Source of the DNA: JAIUNP01 sp020161975
GTDB taxonomy: Bacteria; Pseudomonadota; Alphaproteobacteria; Rhizobiales; Beijerinckiaceae
Length of the DNA stretch: 64,000 nucleotides
Assembly: GCA_036745275.1 (NCBI GenBank)
Contig: DAIOGK010000017.1
Coordinates: forward strand, 1-64,000
Reading direction: 5' to 3'
Part shown: positions 1-7,781 of the stretch, one piece after another
Numbering within the stretch: position 1 is the first letter of the stretch
Layout of the letters: each line of letters opens with the position of its first letter
Position numbers and translations under genes: made by a program
The notes under the pieces: generated by a model
What the model was told of the DNA's origin: nothing
The model's database searches: none
The model's input: only the letters and a program-made list of their open reading frames with translations

Positions 1-51
1 TCTCAGTGGAAATTTACGAGCCCGCCGGGTCAGTTCTCAGCGGTAATCAAC
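1..51. repeat. Short direct repeat, possible IS21-type terminus remnant
   Basis: TCTCAGTGGAAATTTAC at 1-17 recurs as TCTCAGCGGTAATCAAC at 35-51, 13 of 17 identical with a 34-bp period. Spaced, imperfect repeats of this kind occur at the ends of IS21-family elements. No transposase is visible, so the assignment is weak. The rest of the stretch up to 441 holds no convincing gene. Confidence 0.25.
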
Positions 52-441
52 AGCCCTTTCCGGCTTGCTTGTCGGCTACCCCCGTGTGCTCGCCATGTCG
101 TTGAGCATTGCCCCTTTCATTACCCTTTCCTGCGCCGTTTTCAGATCGAAAAATCAGGCAGGCAAAATGGCGATATCTGTCCGAAATCCGAATTATGAAC
201 GCCAGCACCCTCTCGAAAACGGGCTGTTTCGAGCGAAAAAGTCCGGAAAACGCTGATGTCCGTTATTGCACGAACTGTCATGACGTGACGGGACGAGAAT
301 GAACAAAAGGGTCAACCTGACCTTTCCTGCGGCTCTTTGATCGGAAGGCAGATTGGGAAAAATCCGAAAAAAGCATGGGGGTGCTGGAGAAAATTTCCCA
401 GCAGCCTCTCAAATAAACGAATGAAAGCAAGGAGAATGAAA

Positions 442-663
442 ATGTCGAAATTCGATGAAATTCTCGCCGATCCCGAAAAGCTGGACGAGCTGCGGGCGGT
501 CATGCACCAGCAAATGGGGCTGTTCATGGCCGGGGGTAACAGCCCGGCGATGGCGCTTGCGATGGCCGCGCAGGCGGCGGCGCTGGTTTATTCCGATGAA
601 GCACTGGAAGCCTTGAAAGAGGCGCAGGAAATGACCGGGGAGAATACCGGCAAGGCCGCTTGA
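442..663 (+). CDS. Small hypothetical protein (73 aa)
   Basis: The product is short, acidic and probably all-helical, starting MSKFDEILADPEKL and rich in Ala and Met in the middle (residues about 25-50). It has no signal peptide or membrane segment and I recognise no family. The start at 442 is chosen because AAGGAG at 429-434 sits 7 bases upstream; the ATG at 436 is too close. It lies 60 bp before the toxin-antitoxin pair, inside the element. Function unknown. Confidence 0.6.
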   Translation: MSKFDEILADPEKLDELRAVMHQQMGLFMAGGNSPAMALAMAAQAAALVYSDEALEALKEAQEMTGENTGKAA

Positions 664-723
664 TCCAATCCTTCCTCCATCCGTCTCCCTTGTAGTTTAT
701 GCCGAAAACAGTATATTATCTCA

Positions 724-1047
724 ATGAAGTGGACGGTCGGTTTTCTGAACGATGAGGTGCGCGGCGATCTTGAGGCGCTGCCGCTCGATATCATCGCCAG
801 TTTCCTGCGCATATCCCGGCTGATTGAATCCGGTGGCTTGCAGATGGTGCACGAACCATACGTGAAGCATCTGGAAGGCCCGATCTGGGAAATGCGGATG
901 AAGGGCAAGGATGGCATCGCGCGCGCGGCCTATGTCACGGCATCCGGTCGCCGTGTCGTTGTCGTCCATGTCTTCCAGAAGAAAACGCAGAAAACACCGC
1001 GCCGTGAAATCGAGATAGCCCTGCGCCGGGCGAAGGAGGTCCAATGA
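724..1047 (+). CDS. higB: HigB/RelE-type toxin (phage Gp49-like, DUF891)
   Basis: At 107 aa it has the length and pattern of the Gp49/HigB branch of the RelE superfamily, which are ribosome-dependent mRNA interferases. Family hallmarks are the run KHLEGPIWEMRMK near residues 47-59, then a strand ending VVVVHVFQKKTQKTP and a basic C-terminal helix. It overlaps the downstream antitoxin gene by 4 bp (ATGA), so the pair is probably translationally coupled. The toxin-first order is the reverse of classical relBE and typical of higBA. Toxicity is inferred from the family. Such modules often stabilise mobile elements. Confidence 0.85.
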   Translation: MKWTVGFLNDEVRGDLEALPLDIIASFLRISRLIESGGLQMVHEPYVKHLEGPIWEMRMKGKDGIARAAYVTASGRRVVVVHVFQKKTQKTPRREIEIALRRAKEVQ

Positions 1048-1340
1048 GTAAGAGGTTCATCCCTGTCGAGGATGCCGCCAAGGAATGGTTCAAGAACCCT
1101 GCCTTCGTGGAAGCCTATGACGCGCTGGAGGAAGAGTTCTCGCTGGCCGAAGCTCTCATCAAGGCGCGGGCGCAGGCACATATGACCCAGGAACAAGTCG
1201 CAGAGGCCATGGGCACCAGCCAGGAGCAGATTGCACGGCTGGAAAGCGGGCGCACGATGCCTTCCACTCGCACATTGAAACGTTATGCCGAGGCGACGGG
1301 GACGAAGCTGCGGATCAGTTTTGAGCGACCGGCATCGTAA
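1044..1340 (+). CDS. higA: HigA-type antitoxin, XRE-family HTH
   Basis: The 98-aa protein carries a classical Cro/CI helix-turn-helix at about residues 48-90 (MTQEQVAEAMGTSQEQIARL followed by ESGR.MPST). The N-terminal half is the acidic helical segment that normally binds the toxin. Its start codon lies in the 3' end of the toxin gene. It is expected to neutralise the toxin and repress the shared promoter upstream of 724. A lone phage-type repressor is the alternative, made unlikely by the coupled toxin. Confidence 0.85.
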   Translation: MSKRFIPVEDAAKEWFKNPAFVEAYDALEEEFSLAEALIKARAQAHMTQEQVAEAMGTSQEQIARLESGRTMPSTRTLKRYAEATGTKLRISFERPAS

Positions 1341-1468
1341 CTCTTAATTTCTACCATACAGCCTGCGGTCGAAATACCAATTTTTATCTCTTTACTCCTT
1401 TTCAAATCAGCACTTCCCGCATACTGGTTACCATAGCAAATGGCGGAATCAGCATATTAGGCGGATAT

Positions 1469-2266
1469 ATGTCCCCAAAAGTCCTATCACCAGACACGAA
1501 CTTGGCTCACCTGAAATTATTGCCGGCTCAATTATCATTTCTTGCCGCACCTTCGGCGGCCGAGCTCGGATCGCTTGCAACTATTTTTCGCCGCATAATG
1601 ACACGTCAGCGGTTTTCTGAACTTACCATGTCTCCTTTTGACGCATTTCCTAATACACACTCTGAATCTATAAATATTTCTACCGGCGAACAACTGCGGT
1701 TCAATACAGAACCCGAGATTTGGTCCGGAAATAATCTACCTCGTTTTTATTCGATATCACCTATTTTTCGTAATGAATTATATACTTCAATTTTCCGATT
1801 GCGGTGTTTTCATATTTTTGATGCTTATTATTTCACGACAACAAATGGCATATCTCGCTTTCTAACAAATATAATAAACCACGTATTAATTGAGACCGGT
1901 TTACCCAAAATAGACTGGATTAATTCAAATCACGATGAGCATAGTGATGCCCCCTCTATTAAATCTAATAATTTTTCATGGATTATTACAAGCGGATACA
2001 CGCCTCGAAATTCTTTTTTTGATTTAGATGAAAACGGTCACTCCACACGCCAGGAGCTATTTCTAAGCACTCCATATGGCTTCTTAGAAATTGGCGCGCT
2101 TGGCTTAGCTGGGCGAAAGAGCCCCTTAGCATATTGCCTACGCGGCAATGGCGACGATCTTATTCAATATCGCACTGGGCTTTACGGACTAGGCATTGGA
2201 CTCGAACGCCTCTTTGTAGCGTGTCAATTATTACGCTCAGTCGAAGTGAAAGGAACCACGCAATGA
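1469..2266 (+). CDS. Stand-alone class II aminoacyl-tRNA-synthetase-like catalytic domain
   Basis: The 265-aa protein shows the three class II aaRS motifs in order. Residues 38-61 (TIFRRIMTRQRFSELTMSPF) fit motif 1. Residues 96-123 fit motif 2, with FRNE at 100-103 and R110 through D118 in the arginine-to-acidic return strand. GLGIGLERL at 240-248 fits motif 3 with its ATP-binding Arg at 247. The PRFYSISPIFRNE segment is closest to the class IIb Lys/Asp/Asn and GenX type. There is no anticodon-binding domain, so it is unlikely to be a housekeeping synthetase; paralogues of this kind activate an amino acid as adenylate for another acceptor. It is AT-rich, its stop overlaps the transporter start (ATGA), and its substrate is unknown. 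Confidence 0.65.
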   Translation: MSPKVLSPDTNLAHLKLLPAQLSFLAAPSAAELGSLATIFRRIMTRQRFSELTMSPFDAFPNTHSESINISTGEQLRFNTEPEIWSGNNLPRFYSISPIFRNELYTSIFRLRCFHIFDAYYFTTTNGISRFLTNIINHVLIETGLPKIDWINSNHDEHSDAPSIKSNNFSWIITSGYTPRNSFFDLDENGHSTRQELFLSTPYGFLEIGALGLAGRKSPLAYCLRGNGDDLIQYRTGLYGLGIGLERLFVACQLLRSVEVKGTTQ

Positions 2267-3858
2267 CGTCAGAAAATATCGCATTGCTGTCAATATTTTC
2301 CGTTGGCTGGATTGCAACGCTGATTGGCGCTCCTACATTTCTTGCTTCCTACGTATTTGTAGCAATTTGTGCTGTGTATGCAATTTATCGACTACCACTA
2401 AGTATTTCTAAAGATACGCTTTCGAATTTTTTCTTTTACGAACGAAAAATGCCATCCAAACATTTTGTAGGAACTCTGGTAGCTACTAACGTCGGCTTTG
2501 CTAGTTCTATTGTATTTTCCGCATCATTGATATATTTTTTTGGAATTGGCGTTGCTTTGTTATCTGTAATTGCTTGGTTCTTTGGTCTTATATTCTTTAG
2601 TGCTCACTTACATAAAATGATACCGTTTTTCAGAACCGGAACCACCTTACATCAGTTTATAGCCGAATCTTTTGGGACCACCCCCCGAGAACGCGCGGCA
2701 CTGGGTGCATTATCGTCAGTAATAACATTTCTTCTGTACTTTGGATCGCTTGGTATCGAGGTTAAAATTACATCCGATGTATTTGCTCCGATTACCGGAT
2801 TATCTCAGTATAACTTAGCTATTTTTCTTGGCATATGCGGCATCTTGTACACGGCTATTAATGGCTTTCGCGGTGTAGCGTCCGTCGCCAATCTTCAAAT
2901 GGGATCCATGATAATAGGCGTTATTGCAATTTTTATATCTGTATTTACACTAAAAGCTGACCATCCAATTGAATTGCCGATAGACTTTTTTAATTTGCGA
3001 AATATTACTGTCGGACCTGACGTATCTGTATCTTTATCAATCCTTGTGCTATTAATTCTATATCAATTTTGCGTAATGGATATGTGGCAACGATGCATTT
3101 CAGTTATTAATTCGACCGATCTGCTGTCTGGCAATGCACCGACGGATGCTGATATTTCTTCAGCGCTTAGGCGGCTTTTGGTTCGAGATTCATTGATACC
3201 ATTTTGCATTGTATTTGCGGGTTGGTATACAATTGGCATCTTCGCTCTTGGTCACGGGATTAATGCTACTAATGGGCAGGATATTTTAGCCTGGTACCTC
3301 CAAGAACTCAGCGCAAGCTCCCAGACGTCAGTGTGGTCTGCCATCCTGCTAACGCTCATCATGTCAGCATTTTTAGCTGCCGCTCTATCGACGTTTGACG
3401 CCTTTGCAATTTCCGCAGCTCAGACAATAATTTTTGATTGGCGGCCTGTTCTTTTCCCCAACGCAAAGCCGATTGCTCAAATCGAAAATACAGAAGAAGC
3501 ACGCATCCTTCTTATATCGCGTGTGGTGATAACTGCTATTTGCGTTCTATCTATTTTAGTTGCATTCTGGAAGTTTGACTTTTTGAGTTTCTGGGTTGGA
3601 ATGTACTCTCTAATGATTCCGTTTTTTCCAGCGGTATATATTGCACTTGTAAATGATGCTAATCGACATCTTTACACGGCAAGATTGATTGGATTGTCGA
3701 TATTTTTGGGGTCAACTAGCGCTCTTGTAACAGCATTATACGGAACTTTTTATAACAAGGACGATACTATCGCTGCTCTGGCTGTTGTTGTCGGATTGGG
3801 CATTTCTGGATCAGTGATCCTTGTGGCGGGGAGAATCGGACGTGAACGCAACCATTGA
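2263..3858 (+). CDS. Sodium:solute symporter (SSS/SLC5 family) transporter
   Basis: The 531-aa polytopic protein has about 13 hydrophobic segments in the arrangement of the PutP/PanF/SLC5 family. These include the GT.LHQFIAESFG cytoplasmic segment near residue 125, the GFRGVASVANLQMG segment (about 205-218) and FLAAALSTFDAFAISAAQ (about 370-387), which matches the conserved SSS helix around the second sodium site. It should couple sodium entry to uptake of a small solute. The start at 2263 overlaps the preceding stop; a longer in-frame ORF from 2134 would run deep into the upstream gene and is rejected. It carries no sensor-kinase domain. Partnership with the aaRS-like enzyme suggests an amino-acid-like solute, which is inference. 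Confidence 0.85.
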   Translation: MTSENIALLSIFSVGWIATLIGAPTFLASYVFVAICAVYAIYRLPLSISKDTLSNFFFYERKMPSKHFVGTLVATNVGFASSIVFSASLIYFFGIGVALLSVIAWFFGLIFFSAHLHKMIPFFRTGTTLHQFIAESFGTTPRERAALGALSSVITFLLYFGSLGIEVKITSDVFAPITGLSQYNLAIFLGICGILYTAINGFRGVASVANLQMGSMIIGVIAIFISVFTLKADHPIELPIDFFNLRNITVGPDVSVSLSILVLLILYQFCVMDMWQRCISVINSTDLLSGNAPTDADISSALRRLLVRDSLIPFCIVFAGWYTIGIFALGHGINATNGQDILAWYLQELSASSQTSVWSAILLTLIMSAFLAAALSTFDAFAISAAQTIIFDWRPVLFPNAKPIAQIENTEEARILLISRVVITAICVLSILVAFWKFDFLSFWVGMYSLMIPFFPAVYIALVNDANRHLYTARLIGLSIFLGSTSALVTALYGTFYNKDDTIAALAVVVGLGISGSVILVAGRIGRERNH

Positions 3859-4255
3859 TAACATCTTCATCACCTCATTGCTTTTCGAGGTGGGTCTTCT
3901 GGTGGCAGCATATAGATATTACGCTTCCGCAATTACAACGCTTGATGAAAACTTTGTAATTGCTTTTAAGAAGGCGAAAGCTACGCGAGCTACAGATCAT
4001 GATATTCTTGCTTTTCCACAATATCTGAGTCGTGTATCGATAAAAGTCAGAATGTTCATTTGTGGAGTGAGTTTTTTATTTGCATTCGTGGTCACATTTG
4101 CGAAGTCTGTCGTAACATCAGGAAAAATTCCTGAAAATCTTTCCAAGCACCTGGATGCAATATTGGTTGGAGTATTGTTTATTATGATACTTTGTGTTCT
4201 ATCCTTGTTTTTTGAAAAAAACAATAAGGACAGATCGTTTGGAGTACCGAAATAA
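3842..4255 (+). CDS. Small membrane protein of the aaRS-like/SSS cassette
   Basis: The 137-aa product has three probable transmembrane segments: an N-terminal one (about 9-24), one near residues 72-90 (VRMFICGVSFLFAFVVTF) and one near residues 108-125. A Lys-rich tail follows. The GTG start is chosen because GGGGAG at 3828-3833 lies 8 bases upstream; the gene then overlaps the symporter end by 17 bp, implying co-expression. I recognise no family. It could be an accessory subunit of the transporter or a membrane anchor for the synthetase-like enzyme. Confidence 0.65.
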   Translation: MNATIDNIFITSLLFEVGLLVAAYRYYASAITTLDENFVIAFKKAKATRATDHDILAFPQYLSRVSIKVRMFICGVSFLFAFVVTFAKSVVTSGKIPENLSKHLDAILVGVLFIMILCVLSLFFEKNNKDRSFGVPK

Positions 4256-4386
4256 TATTATGAATATATATTATATTCACACATAAAGACAATCTATATG
4301 TCTATTAATGTGCTTTAATTTGTTTTATTCACTTTATAAAACCCTGATATTGATTATCTATATTTTAACAAGAGGTAATGTTTCTT

Positions 4387-5769
4387 TTAAAATTTTAATG
4401 ATAATAGTTTCCCACCCGCCTTCAGATACCTCCCCACCATCACCCGGATGTCTTCCAAAATGGATTCCGGGCTGCGCTTCAGGTGCGCCTTCTCCAGCTT
4501 GTCGTGAATCAACCCGCAATTGTAGTGGCTATAACGCTCCACGATCTCCGTGGTGGTATGACCGGTGATGGTCATGACCTCCATCATGTTCAGCCCTTGC
4601 TCGAACAGGCGCGATGTCGCCTCATGACGCAGGTCATGAAAATGCAGGTCCTTGATCCCGGCGGAGGCAAGAGACTTTTCAAACCAGGCCTCGAACGTCT
4701 CGATGGGAACGGCAAACACCAGCCGGTCGTTGGATTTATCCTGACGCATCGCCAGCGCCTGATCGATGATAGCGCGTATTTCGGTCGTTACCGGAATGAT
4801 GCCGATCTTCTTCGAGCCGTCCTCCTTCGGGAAATGGATGACCTGCTTGCCATCGGCGATCTGGCTGATGTTTGATAACCTCACCGTCAGGCAGCGTTCG
4901 CGCCGCAGAGCCGTCAGAACGGCAAATCTCAGGATCAGCGGGCATAACGGGTTCACCGCCTCCGCTGCTGCCAGCAGGCGCTCCCATTCGTCCTTGGATG
5001 GACGCCGTGTGCGGGGAGGTGATGCCTTGGGCATGGAGACGCCACGAACTGGTTCAGCGACACCGTGGACCTTCTGGCCGATCAATTTCAGCGCGACATT
5101 GACCTTCCCAAGCGTGTTTTTCACGGTCGAGCTTGCGGGCGGCTTGATACCTTCTCGGACTTCGACCTGAGCGATCCTTGCGGCGATTCCATCTCGCTCC
5201 ACTGAGGCAGGATGCGCGGAAAAGGAACTGAGTTTTTTCCTGAGCTTCGGCAGGCTTTGAAGGTCAGCAAGGCGCTGTTGGCGTTCGGCTTTATCTTCGA
5301 GCTTGGATATCCGCTTGAGAGCCTTCTCGTCGCTGAGTTCAATGCCACGCTGGATCAGCCGATCCCGCAACGCTGCGAGATCGGGCTTGGAAACCTTCGC
5401 CAGCGGCAAGTCGGCAATCGGATCCTTGAGGAGAACACCGATTTGATATTGGGCGATCTCACGGGCGCTCTCGTTGCGGGTATTCAGTCCCTCTTCCCGC
5501 AGCATGATCAACGCATCGCGCAGCTTCAGCTTTTCTGCCTCGCGCGTAGAGATATGCATTCCGGATTTGACCTTGGCCGCTGTCTGCGCTTGCCAGGCTG
5601 TCGCCTCGTGCAATTGACGCTCGCGGGCTTCACGCGTGTTCTCATGCAGAGGAAAAGACCGTGTTGCTTCTTCCCGCCCTCTAACACGCACACGTACGCG
5701 CAATGTTCCCGAATCAAGCCGATCAATGCCGGTGGGCAGTTTTTCCTCGGTTTTCAGCTTTTTGGCCAT
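4387..5769 (-). CDS. Site-specific tyrosine recombinase / integrase
   Basis: This 460-aa integrase has the complete tyrosine-recombinase signature. In numbering from the upstream ATG at 5775 the residues are: catalytic Arg in TALRRERC (about 291), HDLRH (His380, Arg383), TGH (His406) and the nucleophile Tyr415 in VERYSHYN. The N-terminal half holds an arm-binding-like region and a long Lys/Arg/Glu-rich helical segment (about 130-185). It faces away from tRNA-Pro, whose 3' end lies about 100 bp upstream, so it most likely integrates its element there. Two in-frame starts (5775 and 5769) are equally possible. Base composition is closer to the chromosome than to the AT-rich cassette. Confidence 0.93.
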   Translation of the reverse strand: MAKKLKTEEKLPTGIDRLDSGTLRVRVRVRGREEATRSFPLHENTREARERQLHEATAWQAQTAAKVKSGMHISTREAEKLKLRDALIMLREEGLNTRNESAREIAQYQIGVLLKDPIADLPLAKVSKPDLAALRDRLIQRGIELSDEKALKRISKLEDKAERQQRLADLQSLPKLRKKLSSFSAHPASVERDGIAARIAQVEVREGIKPPASSTVKNTLGKVNVALKLIGQKVHGVAEPVRGVSMPKASPPRTRRPSKDEWERLLAAAEAVNPLCPLILRFAVLTALRRERCLTVRLSNISQIADGKQVIHFPKEDGSKKIGIIPVTTEIRAIIDQALAMRQDKSNDRLVFAVPIETFEAWFEKSLASAGIKDLHFHDLRHEATSRLFEQGLNMMEVMTITGHTTTEIVERYSHYNCGLIHDKLEKAHLKRSPESILEDIRVMVGRYLKAGGKLLSLKF

Positions 5770-5791
5770 GGCCAAACCCCATCATCAAAGG

Positions 5792-5816
5792 GGTCATTTG
5801 GTCACATATTGGTCAC
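5792..5816. promoter_or_regulatory. Repeated GGTCA sites upstream of the integrase
   Basis: TTGGTCAC occurs at 5798-5805 and again at 5809-5816, one helical turn (11 bp) apart, with a third half-site GGTCA at 5792-5796. They lie between the integrase start and the tRNA 3' end, where integrase arm-type sites or the integrase operator would be expected. The repeats are seen; the role is inferred. Confidence 0.4.
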
Positions 5817-5874
5817 GAAAATCAACGTCATTTCTTTGAATTTTCGTAAATCCCTTTTAAATCAAGGGATTAAA

Positions 5875-5952
5875 TGGTCGGAGTGGCGGGATTCGAACCC
5901 ACGACCCCTAGTCCCCCAGACTAGTGCGCTAACCGGGCTGCGCTACACTCCG
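5875..5952 (-). tRNA. tRNA-Pro (anticodon GGG)
   Basis: On the minus strand the acceptor stem CGGAGTG pairs with CACTCCG. The anticodon arm is CTAGT-CTGGGGG-ACTAG with GGG at positions 34-36, and the T arm contains GGTTCGAATCC. The 3' ACCA is encoded (5878-5875). The 3' end faces the integrase, so this gene is the probable attachment site. The tRNA is intact, meaning the element carries or restores the 3' part on insertion. Confidence 0.97.
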
Positions 5953-6012
5953 ACTGGCGGCGCTTATAGCAGGGCAATCACGATCCGCAATCGCTGATCC
6001 GCATTTCCCAAC

Positions 6013-6036
6013 AAAAAAGGGGGCCGGAGCCCCCTT
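6013..6036 (-). terminator. Rho-independent terminator of the Omp25-like gene
   Basis: Reading the minus strand, AAGGGGGC and GCCCCCTT arms close a short loop and are followed by a run of T (the AAAAAA at 6013-6018 on the plus strand). It lies 23 bp beyond the stop codon of the porin-like gene. Confidence 0.85.
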
Positions 6037-6058
6037 CCTGTCCGCGCCGCAACCGGGA

Positions 6059-6778
6059 TCAGAACCGGTAGTTCACGCCGGCACGGACGATGTTGTCCTT
6101 GATGCTGACTTTTCCAGTGCTGAAGCCGTTGTTCCAGTGATAACGGGTGGAACCAAAGTCGGCATAAAGATATTCAAGCTTGGCCGAGAGGTTCTGAGTG
6201 AGCAGCACCTCAACACCGCCGCCGATGGTCCAGCCCGTGCGGGTCTTCGACACGCTGTCCGCTTCGGAGAAGACGAGCGTGGTGCCGACATAACTGGCGT
6301 CGGAGTATTTCAGCTTGGTGTCGGCAATCGCCAGACCGCCCGTGATATACGGCATCCAGTTGCCGAAGGTGTAGCCGAGGCGCGGACGAATCGTAGCGAA
6401 AAAGGTCTGTTCGACACGACCGGTCCCGATGGAATAGCCGCCCGTCCACTGGTCGACGACAGTCTGCTTCTTCCGGGCGCTCATCCACGAAACATCGCCC
6501 TCAAGACCCAGAACGAAGCGGTCGGTCAGCAGGTAGTTGTAGCCGAGCGTGAGGCCGAGCAGGCCGCCATTGCCGCGCAGGGAACCGGAAGAATCCTTGT
6601 CCTTGAATTCGGCCTGCGCCCAGCCGCCGGAAATGCCAACGTAGAATCCCGAAAACGTCATCTGCGAAATGGTCGGCGCCGGCGCCATCGGGGGCGCAGT
6701 GCGCGAGGGCAGATCGGCAGCAAGGGAAGCGGTTGTTGCAGCAAACAGGGACGCGAGAGCCAGTGAAATCTTTTTCAT
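6059..6778 (-). CDS. Outer-membrane beta-barrel protein, Omp25/Omp31-like
   Basis: The 239-aa product begins with a Sec signal peptide (MKKISLALASLFAATTASLA, cut before ADLPSR), then a short Pro-rich linker (APPMAPAP). An eight-strand-type barrel follows with GFYVGISGGWAQ at its first strand, and it ends in VNYRF with the C-terminal Phe used by the BAM machinery. This matches the small rhizobial/Brucella Omp25/31 family, which links the outer membrane to the envelope. The start at 6778 has GGAG 6 bases upstream; a longer ORF to 6829 and an ATG at 6784 are less likely. It has its own terminator and no obvious operon partner. Confidence 0.88.
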   Translation of the reverse strand: MKKISLALASLFAATTASLAADLPSRTAPPMAPAPTISQMTFSGFYVGISGGWAQAEFKDKDSSGSLRGNGGLLGLTLGYNYLLTDRFVLGLEGDVSWMSARKKQTVVDQWTGGYSIGTGRVEQTFFATIRPRLGYTFGNWMPYITGGLAIADTKLKYSDASYVGTTLVFSEADSVSKTRTGWTIGGGVEVLLTQNLSAKLEYLYADFGSTRYHWNNGFSTGKVSIKDNIVRAGVNYRF

Positions 6779-6806
6779 ATTCATCTCCAATTTCAGTATT
6801 CGAGTC

Positions 6807-6834
6807 TTTATGACATGGCTGCGAACCAATTCAA
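6807..6834 (-). promoter_or_regulatory. Possible sigma-70-type promoter of the Omp25-like gene
   Basis: On the minus strand TTGAAT and CATAAA are separated by 16 bases, about 30 bp upstream of the chosen start codon. The match is to consensus only. Confidence 0.35.
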
Positions 6835-7004
6835 GGTTAACATTGTCTTAAAAGAAGAAGCTCACATGAATTAGTTGCCGCATTGCAACAAGATATACTT
6901 CAATTTCTCAAGCAGTTGGAATCTGCCAGAAATTTACACCGTATTGTGAATCGAATTGCCCGTTCGGATCGCTACTATCAGACGTTGAAACGCTGGGAGA
7001 GACC

Positions 7005-7778
7005 ATGAAAGCCCTTCTGTCGCTGGTTCTGGTGTTCCTCGCCACGGCCTTCGCGAGGGCAGACACCGCCTGTGTGGCCAATATGGCTCGGCATGGGGTG
7101 GTCCAGGTCATTCCGGCCCAGCTGGCTGCGGACGAGGTGGGGCTGACCTTCGTGGGCCATTCGACCTTTCTCATCGAGAGCCCGAAGGGCGTGCGAATCG
7201 CGACTGATTACAACGACTACATTCGTCCCCGCGCGATTCCCGACATCGCGACAATGAACTACGCCCATGACACGCATTACAGTCTGATGCCGGATCCGCA
7301 GATCAAGCACATCCTGCACGGCTGGGGCGAGGGCGGGCAAATGGCACGGCATGAACTCGCGTTTGCGGATACGCGCGTACGCAACGTGCCCACCAACATC
7401 CGCAATGCGGGCGGCACGCAGCACAACGGCAATTCGATCTTCATCTTCGAGGTGGCGGGCCTGTGCATCGGCCATCTCGGCCATCTGCATCACACGCTGA
7501 CGCCGGAGCATTTGAGCGCCATCGGTCAGCTCGATGTCGTCCTGGTTCCGGTCGACGGCTCCTTCACGATGGACCTTGACGGAATGATCGAGGTGCTCAA
7601 ATCGCTGAATGCAAAGCTGATGATCCCGATGCACTACTTCGGCCGGGCTACGCTGGATCGCTTTCTCGATCGGCTCGGGCAGGACTATGAAATCCGCCGC
7701 AGCGAGACCGCAGCGATCAGGCTGCGGCGCGAGACATTGCCGGAGAAGCCAACTGTGATGGTGCTGCCCGGGCGGTGA
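7005..7778 (+). CDS. Exported MBL-fold metal-dependent hydrolase
   Basis: The 257-aa protein starts with a signal peptide (MKALLSLVLVFLATAFARA). The mature part has the UlaG/RNase-Z-like MBL opening GLTFVGHSTFLIESPKGVRI and a later GHLGHLHHTLTPE segment (about 158-170). The usual THxHxDH metal site is replaced by NYAHDTH (about 85-91), so metal binding may be altered. A further His occurs in MIPMHYFG (about 208-215). Periplasmic location is inferred from the signal peptide. It stands alone between the porin and the exopolysaccharide cluster. Substrate unknown. Confidence 0.75.
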   Translation: MKALLSLVLVFLATAFARADTACVANMARHGVVQVIPAQLAADEVGLTFVGHSTFLIESPKGVRIATDYNDYIRPRAIPDIATMNYAHDTHYSLMPDPQIKHILHGWGEGGQMARHELAFADTRVRNVPTNIRNAGGTQHNGNSIFIFEVAGLCIGHLGHLHHTLTPEHLSAIGQLDVVLVPVDGSFTMDLDGMIEVLKSLNAKLMIPMHYFGRATLDRFLDRLGQDYEIRRSETAAIRLRRETLPEKPTVMVLPGR

Positions 7779-7781
7779 GGC

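Larger units (their letters stand above)
1..5878. mobile_element. Integrase end of a tRNA-Pro integrative element / genomic island
   Basis: A tyrosine recombinase lies about 100 bp from the 3' end of tRNA-Pro, the usual layout of an element inserted into a tRNA 3' end. Between it and the window start are a toxin-antitoxin pair and an AT-rich cassette, unlike the GC-rich genes right of the tRNA. I found no second copy of the tRNA 3' end inside the window, so the far junction must lie left of position 1. The extent is inferred; the integrase-tRNA juxtaposition is seen directly. Confidence 0.7.

Noticed and set aside
2134..2262. N-terminal extension of the symporter
   Set aside because: It overlaps the 3' end of the aaRS-like gene in another frame, is not hydrophobic, and the ATGA junction gives a better start.
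4308..4568. 86-aa ORF in the AT-rich gap before the integrase
   Set aside because: It runs antisense into the 3' end of the integrase gene and its second half is low-complexity; no ribosome site or family pattern.
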